Assembly: GCF_029543155.1 (NCBI RefSeq)
Contig: NZ_JARQXA010000001.1
Span: 186,001-250,000, forward strand
DNA: 64,000 nt
Source: Sphingomonas sp. HITSZ_GF
GTDB lineage: Bacteria; Pseudomonadota; Alphaproteobacteria; Sphingomonadales; Sphingomonadaceae
Direction: 5' to 3'
Position numbers and translations under genes: made by a program. Shown here one piece after another: positions 59,869 through 64,000 of this stretch. The notes below the pieces were generated by a model. The model saw only the letters and a list, made by a program, of their open reading frames with translations, searched no databases and was not told the origin of the DNA. The stretch's first letter is position 1. Each line of letters opens with the position of its first letter.

Positions 59869-60238
59869 TCCCCGGCGAAGGCCGGGGCCCAGACTTGGAG
59901 TCTGAAACGTGGAACTCAGGGGCTTCGTCTACATCATGGCCAGCGGGCGGAACGGCACGCTCTACGTTGGGGCAACGAGCGAGCTCGCAAAGCGAGCTTG
60001 GGAGCATCGCAATGGCGTCGTAGACGGCTTCACCAAGAAATACGGATGCAAGCTGCTCGTCTGGTATCTGGCGTTCGAGAGCCTTGAAGCAGCACGGCTT
60101 CGCGAGAAGCAGATGAAGGGTTGGAAGCGGCTCTGGAAATTGCGTGAGATCGAGACACTGAACCCGGATTGGGAAGATCTCTATGACCGCATTGCGCTGC
60201 CTTAGATTTCAAGTCTGGGCCCCGGCCTTCGGCGGGGA
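59869..60238. mobile_element. Compact GIY-YIG unit bounded by 29-bp inverted repeats
   Basis: The left arm 59869-59897 and right arm 60210-60238 are inverted copies matching at 28 of 29 bases. Each arm contains the palindrome family sequence CCCCGGCGAAGGCCGGGG found elsewhere in the window. The GIY-YIG gene fills the space between them, starting 12 bases after the left arm and ending five bases before the right arm. No target-site duplication is obvious. This looks like a self-contained repeat unit carrying its own nuclease. Confidence 0.65.
59909..60205 (+). CDS. GIY-YIG family nuclease, small
   Basis: The 98-residue protein has the GIY-YIG core: FVYIMASGRNGTLYVGATSE with Tyr8 and Tyr19, then KRAWEHR with Arg29 and His33, and ARLREKQMKGWKR with Glu66 as metal ligand. 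All catalytic residues are present, so it should cut DNA. The start is GTG at 59909, since starting later would remove the VYIM strand. It fits the stand-alone GIY-YIG group near UPF0213. Its flanking inverted repeats suggest it acts on them. Confidence 0.9.
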   Translation: MELRGFVYIMASGRNGTLYVGATSELAKRAWEHRNGVVDGFTKKYGCKLLVWYLAFESLEAARLREKQMKGWKRLWKLREIETLNPDWEDLYDRIALP

Positions 60239-60262
60239 GAAAGGCTGGCTAACCTCCTGCAA

Positions 60263-60868
60263 TTAATCCCCGAACAGTGCGTCGATCGGGCTCTTCGGCA
60301 GGAACCACAGCACGGCGACCAGCGCCGCGCAGGCGAGGCCTGCCCAGGGCGAGGCGAAGGTGAGGGCAATGCCGCCGGCATAGATGGCGGAGGCGACGGC
60401 GCCCTTGCGCAAGGTACGGTGGTGATAGGCCTGCGCAGCCTCGTCCTGGCGGCCGGTGCGGCGGATCACCGACTGGAGCCACACATAGGCGAAGCTCGGC
60501 AGCATCATCACGCACATATAGACGAGCGCCGCGTCATGGCTGAAATGCTGCTCGCCCAGATAGGCGGTGGCGAAGGGCACCAGCGAGAGCGTGAAGAGCA
60601 GGGCGATGTTCGACCAGAGCAGATCGTTGGTGATCCGCGTGGCATGGGCGAACATCCGGTGGTGGTTCACCCAGTAGATCGCGACATAGGCATAGCTGAG
60701 CACATAGGCGGTGAAGACCGGCCACAGCGCCCACAGATGCGCGAGGCCATGCTCTTCGGGCGCCTTCATCTCGAGCACCATGATCGTGATGATGATCGCG
60801 ATCACGCCGTCGGAGAACGCCTCCACCCGGTTGACGCCGCCACGGCCTTCGCTCTCGCTGTCACTCAT
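60263..60868 (-). CDS. TMEM175 family potassium channel-like protein
   Basis: The 201-residue inner-membrane protein has the family signature RVEAFSDGVIAIIITIMVLE at 14-33 (FSD pore motif) and NHHRMF. Six hydrophobic segments are visible. Bacterial TMEM175 proteins form potassium-permeable tetramers. The ATG at 60868 has GAGGGGGAAACAGG upstream. No regulatory partner is next to it. Confidence 0.9.
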   Translation of the reverse strand: MSDSESEGRGGVNRVEAFSDGVIAIIITIMVLEMKAPEEHGLAHLWALWPVFTAYVLSYAYVAIYWVNHHRMFAHATRITNDLLWSNIALLFTLSLVPFATAYLGEQHFSHDAALVYMCVMMLPSFAYVWLQSVIRRTGRQDEAAQAYHHRTLRKGAVASAIYAGGIALTFASPWAGLACAALVAVLWFLPKSPIDALFGD

Positions 60869-60943
60869 CCTGTTTCCCCCTCGCGCCGTGTCCGGCAGGT
60901 GCTGTCCTTTTGCCGGGAACGCGCGCGAGGGGAAAGGGCATGC

Positions 60944-61558
60944 TTATTGCGCGGCGAAGGCCGCGTTGATCTCGAGTGCGACCTCGTCGGAGACGAAGGG
61001 GACATACTTGTCCATGCCGAAGTCGCTGCGCTTGATCGTAGTGGTCGCGGCGAAGCCGAAGTTGAGCTTCTTGCTCATCGGGTTCTCGCCGGCGCCGACG
61101 AATTTGGTGTCGAGCACCACCGGGCGGGTGACGCCGTGCAGCGTGAGGTTGCCGGTGATCTTGGCGGTGGTGCCGGTGACGGCCACGCCGGTCGAGACGA
61201 AGCGGATGGTCGGGTACTTGGCGGCGTCGAAGAAGTCGGCAGTGCCGAGATGCTCGTCGAGCGCCTTGACCGTGGTGACGATGCCCGAGGCGGGGATGGT
61301 CACGTCGAGCCTGGCATCGGCGGGCTTCTTCGGATCGATGGCGAGCGTGCCGGTGGCGCCGCCGGCCTGGCCGGTGAACTTGCTGAAGCCGAAGTGATCG
61401 ACGGTGTAGCTGACCTGGGTATGGCCGCCGTCGACGGCATAGGTGCCGGCGGCGATGCGGGCGGGATCGGGCTGGCCGGGAAGCTCCGCGGCCTGCTGGG
61501 CGGCGAAGGCGGCGAGCGGGGTTGCGGCGAGCAGGGCGACGGCGAGGATGACGCGCAT
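60944..61558 (-). CDS. YceI family periplasmic protein
   Basis: The 204-residue product has a signal peptide (MRVILAVALLAATPLAAFAA) and the YceI lipocalin-like barrel: AGTYAVDGGHTQVSYTVDHF, then LGTADFFDAAKYPTIRF and GNLTLHGVTRPVVLDTKF. YceI proteins bind polyisoprenoids or amphiphiles. AAGGAG lies before the ATG at 61558. It appears monocistronic. Confidence 0.92.
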   Translation of the reverse strand: MRVILAVALLAATPLAAFAAQQAAELPGQPDPARIAAGTYAVDGGHTQVSYTVDHFGFSKFTGQAGGATGTLAIDPKKPADARLDVTIPASGIVTTVKALDEHLGTADFFDAAKYPTIRFVSTGVAVTGTTAKITGNLTLHGVTRPVVLDTKFVGAGENPMSKKLNFGFAATTTIKRSDFGMDKYVPFVSDEVALEINAAFAAQ

Positions 61559-61755
61559 GGGAACTCCTTGTGGGGGAAGGTCCGTGCGTTGTGGCGGGGG
61601 CGGCTCACGGACGAAATCCCGAAGCCGGCAACCCAGCGTTTCCGAAAAGGCCCGGTTTCCAAGCCTGTCGAGCCGCAAGCTCAGACGATGGCGACACGAT
61701 TGCCGGGCAGGGGGCGTGGGTCTAGAATTGGCGGGTCGCCACGATGGAGGCAGCG

Positions 61756-62145
61756 ATGCACGTCCCGCCCGGCTTCACCAGGCTATTCCCCTATCTCTTC
61801 GTCGAGGGTGCGCGCGCCTATCTCGCGTTCCTGGTCGATGGGCTGGGCGGCGAGATCCTTGGCGTGCACGACCGCCCGGACGGGCTGGTGGCCAATGCCC
61901 AGGTCCGCTTCGGCGACACCATAATCATGGTGAGCGAGGCAGGGGAGGGGCGCACGGCGACGCGCGGCACCTATTATCTCTATGTCGAGGACGCCGATGC
62001 GGCGATGGCGCGCGGCCTGGCGGCCGGCGGCACGATGGAGTCGGAAGTGGGCGACCGGGTCTATGGCGATCGCCAGGGCGGGCTTCGCGATCCCGCGGGC
62101 AATATCTGGTGGCTGTCGCAGCGGCTGGCGCCGGGCCCCTATTGA
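61756..62145 (+). CDS. VOC family protein (glyoxalase/PhnB-like)
   Basis: The 129-residue protein has paired beta-alpha-beta units of the vicinal oxygen chelate fold: LFPYLFVEGARAYLAFLVDG, then VRFGDTIIMVSEAGEG, YYLYVEDADAAMARGLAAGG and GGLRDPAGNIWWLSQRL. This matches the PhnB-like group; the substrate is unknown. The ATG at 61756 has GGAGG six bases upstream and is preferred over the ATG at 61744. Confidence 0.85.
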   Translation: MHVPPGFTRLFPYLFVEGARAYLAFLVDGLGGEILGVHDRPDGLVANAQVRFGDTIIMVSEAGEGRTATRGTYYLYVEDADAAMARGLAAGGTMESEVGDRVYGDRQGGLRDPAGNIWWLSQRLAPGPY

Positions 62146-62169
62146 GGCCCGGCGCCGCGCGCCATTCGC

Positions 62170-63327
<1,158 letters not shown>

Positions 63328-63843
63328 TCAGGCGGCCTCGGCCCCTCTCGCAATCGCGACGATGCCGGTGCGGGCGACCTCTACGAGGCCGAGATCGCGC
63401 ATCAGCTCGACGAACTTGTCGATCTTCTCGATGCCGCCCGTCACTTCGAAGACGAAGCTGCTCGTGGTCGCATCGACCACCCGGGCGCGATAGACTTCGG
63501 CGAGGCGCAGCGCCTCGATCCGGTGATCGCCGGTGCCGGCGACCTTCACCAGCGCCAGCTCGCGCTCGACATGCGGGCCGAAGGCAGTGAGGTCGGTCAC
63601 CTTGTGGACCGGCACCAGCCGCTCGAGCTGGGCGATGATCTGCTCCATCACCGGCGCCGAGGCGTGGGTGACGATGGTGATCCGGCTGATCAGGTCGTCG
63701 TCGCTGATCTCGGACACGGTGAGCGAGGTGATGTTGTAGCCCCGCGCGGTGAACAGGCCGGCGATCCGGGCGAGGATGCCCGGCTCGTTGTCGACGATGA
63801 CCGCGAGCGTGTGCCGCTCGACTGCTTCTTCCTTGATGTGCAT
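63328..63843 (-). CDS. ilvN: Acetolactate synthase small (regulatory) subunit
   Basis: The 171-residue protein binds valine and controls the IlvB catalytic subunit. It has the ACT domain HTLAVIVDNEPGILARIAGL then FTARGYNITSLTVSEISDDD at 11-50, and the C-terminal domain VDATTSSFVFEVTGGIEKID. It follows ilvB with a four-base gap and precedes ilvC, the common ilvBNC order. Confidence 0.96.
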   Translation of the reverse strand: MHIKEEAVERHTLAVIVDNEPGILARIAGLFTARGYNITSLTVSEISDDDLISRITIVTHASAPVMEQIIAQLERLVPVHKVTDLTAFGPHVERELALVKVAGTGDHRIEALRLAEVYRARVVDATTSSFVFEVTGGIEKIDKFVELMRDLGLVEVARTGIVAIARGAEAA

Positions 63844-63847
63844 GGGT

Positions 63848-64000
63848 TCAGACCAGCGCCTTGGCTTCGTCGTCCATTTCGCCCGAGACTTCGGCCGACT
63901 GGAGCAGCATTTCGGTATGGGCGGCGCCCGACGGGATCATCGGGAAGCAGTTGGCGAGCTTGGCGACGCGGCAATCGACCACCACCGGCCCGTCATAGGC
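63848..64000 (-). CDS. ilvB: Acetolactate synthase large subunit, C-terminal end (partial)
   Basis: About 50 residues are visible: AYDGPVVVDCRVAKLANCFP, MIPSGAAHTEMLLQSAEVSG and EMDDEAKALV before the stop. NCFPMIPSGAAHTEML is the conserved end of the ThDP-dependent acetolactate synthase large subunit. The rest lies right of the window. It is the first visible gene of the ilvBNC operon. Confidence 0.92.
   Translation of the reverse strand, partial: AYDGPVVVDCRVAKLANCFPMIPSGAAHTEMLLQSAEVSGEMDDEAKALV

Overview
The window is high-GC DNA from an alphaproteobacterium, most likely a sphingomonad (Sphingomonas or a close relative). The pointers are several Flp pilin genes, two large TonB-dependent receptors, a tryptophan-halogenase/DUF6445 pair of the kind linked to TonB-dependent glycan uptake, a folE-folM-folB operon, and many copies of a GC-rich palindrome (GTCATCCCCGCGAAAGCGGG type) between genes. 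No replication or plasmid-partition genes are seen, so this is read as chromosome carrying one integrated element.

Layout. 1-7468: housekeeping genes (end of xerD, accA, a Flp pilin cluster, a mutT-like Nudix gene, a methyltransferase/comF pair, grxC, a DUF1178 gene), interrupted at 2912-4345 by a glycine-repeat protein with a nuclease-toxin-like domain and a possible fused immunity domain. 7534-7610: tRNA-Arg(CCU), the apparent integration site. 7611 to about 20.1 kb: an integrative mobilizable element with a large serine recombinase at the tRNA end and mobC, relaxase and VirD4-type coupling protein genes at the other. Its cargo includes a small regulator and a three-gene operon, sce7726 (PD-(D/E)XK-like), sce7725 (Beta_protein family) and a zinc-ribbon/HEPN-like/RES-domain protein. 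That operon is the best candidate here for an undescribed defence or toxin system.

20.1-35.6 kb: a glycan-use locus with a tryptophan halogenase, DUF6445 protein, six-hairpin glycosidase-like protein, TonB-dependent receptor, GH3 beta-glucosidase, MFS sugar transporter, beta-phosphoglucomutase, GH65 phosphorylase and LacI-family repressor. Two matching LacI-type operators lie before the GH3 and GH65 genes, so one repressor probably controls import and breakdown of a disaccharide or oligosaccharide. 36-48 kb: an AEC transporter, a glycosyltransferase coupled to an unusual sugar-aminotransferase/flavoprotein fusion, a YaiI-family protein, a DEAD-box helicase, a qorB-like gene with divergent HxlR regulator, a chemoreceptor, and small genes. 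49.4-51.2 kb: leuA behind a leucine-rich leader peptide and competing RNA hairpins. 51.3-57 kb: a DHA2 transporter, a dehydrogenase, a diguanylate cyclase and the folate genes. 57.1-59.8 kb: a second TonB-dependent receptor. 59869-60238: a compact unit in which a small GIY-YIG nuclease gene is flanked by 29-bp inverted repeats related to the palindromes scattered through the window. 60.2-64 kb: a TMEM175-type channel, a YceI protein, a VOC protein, and the ilvB-ilvN-ilvC branched-chain amino acid genes running off the right edge.
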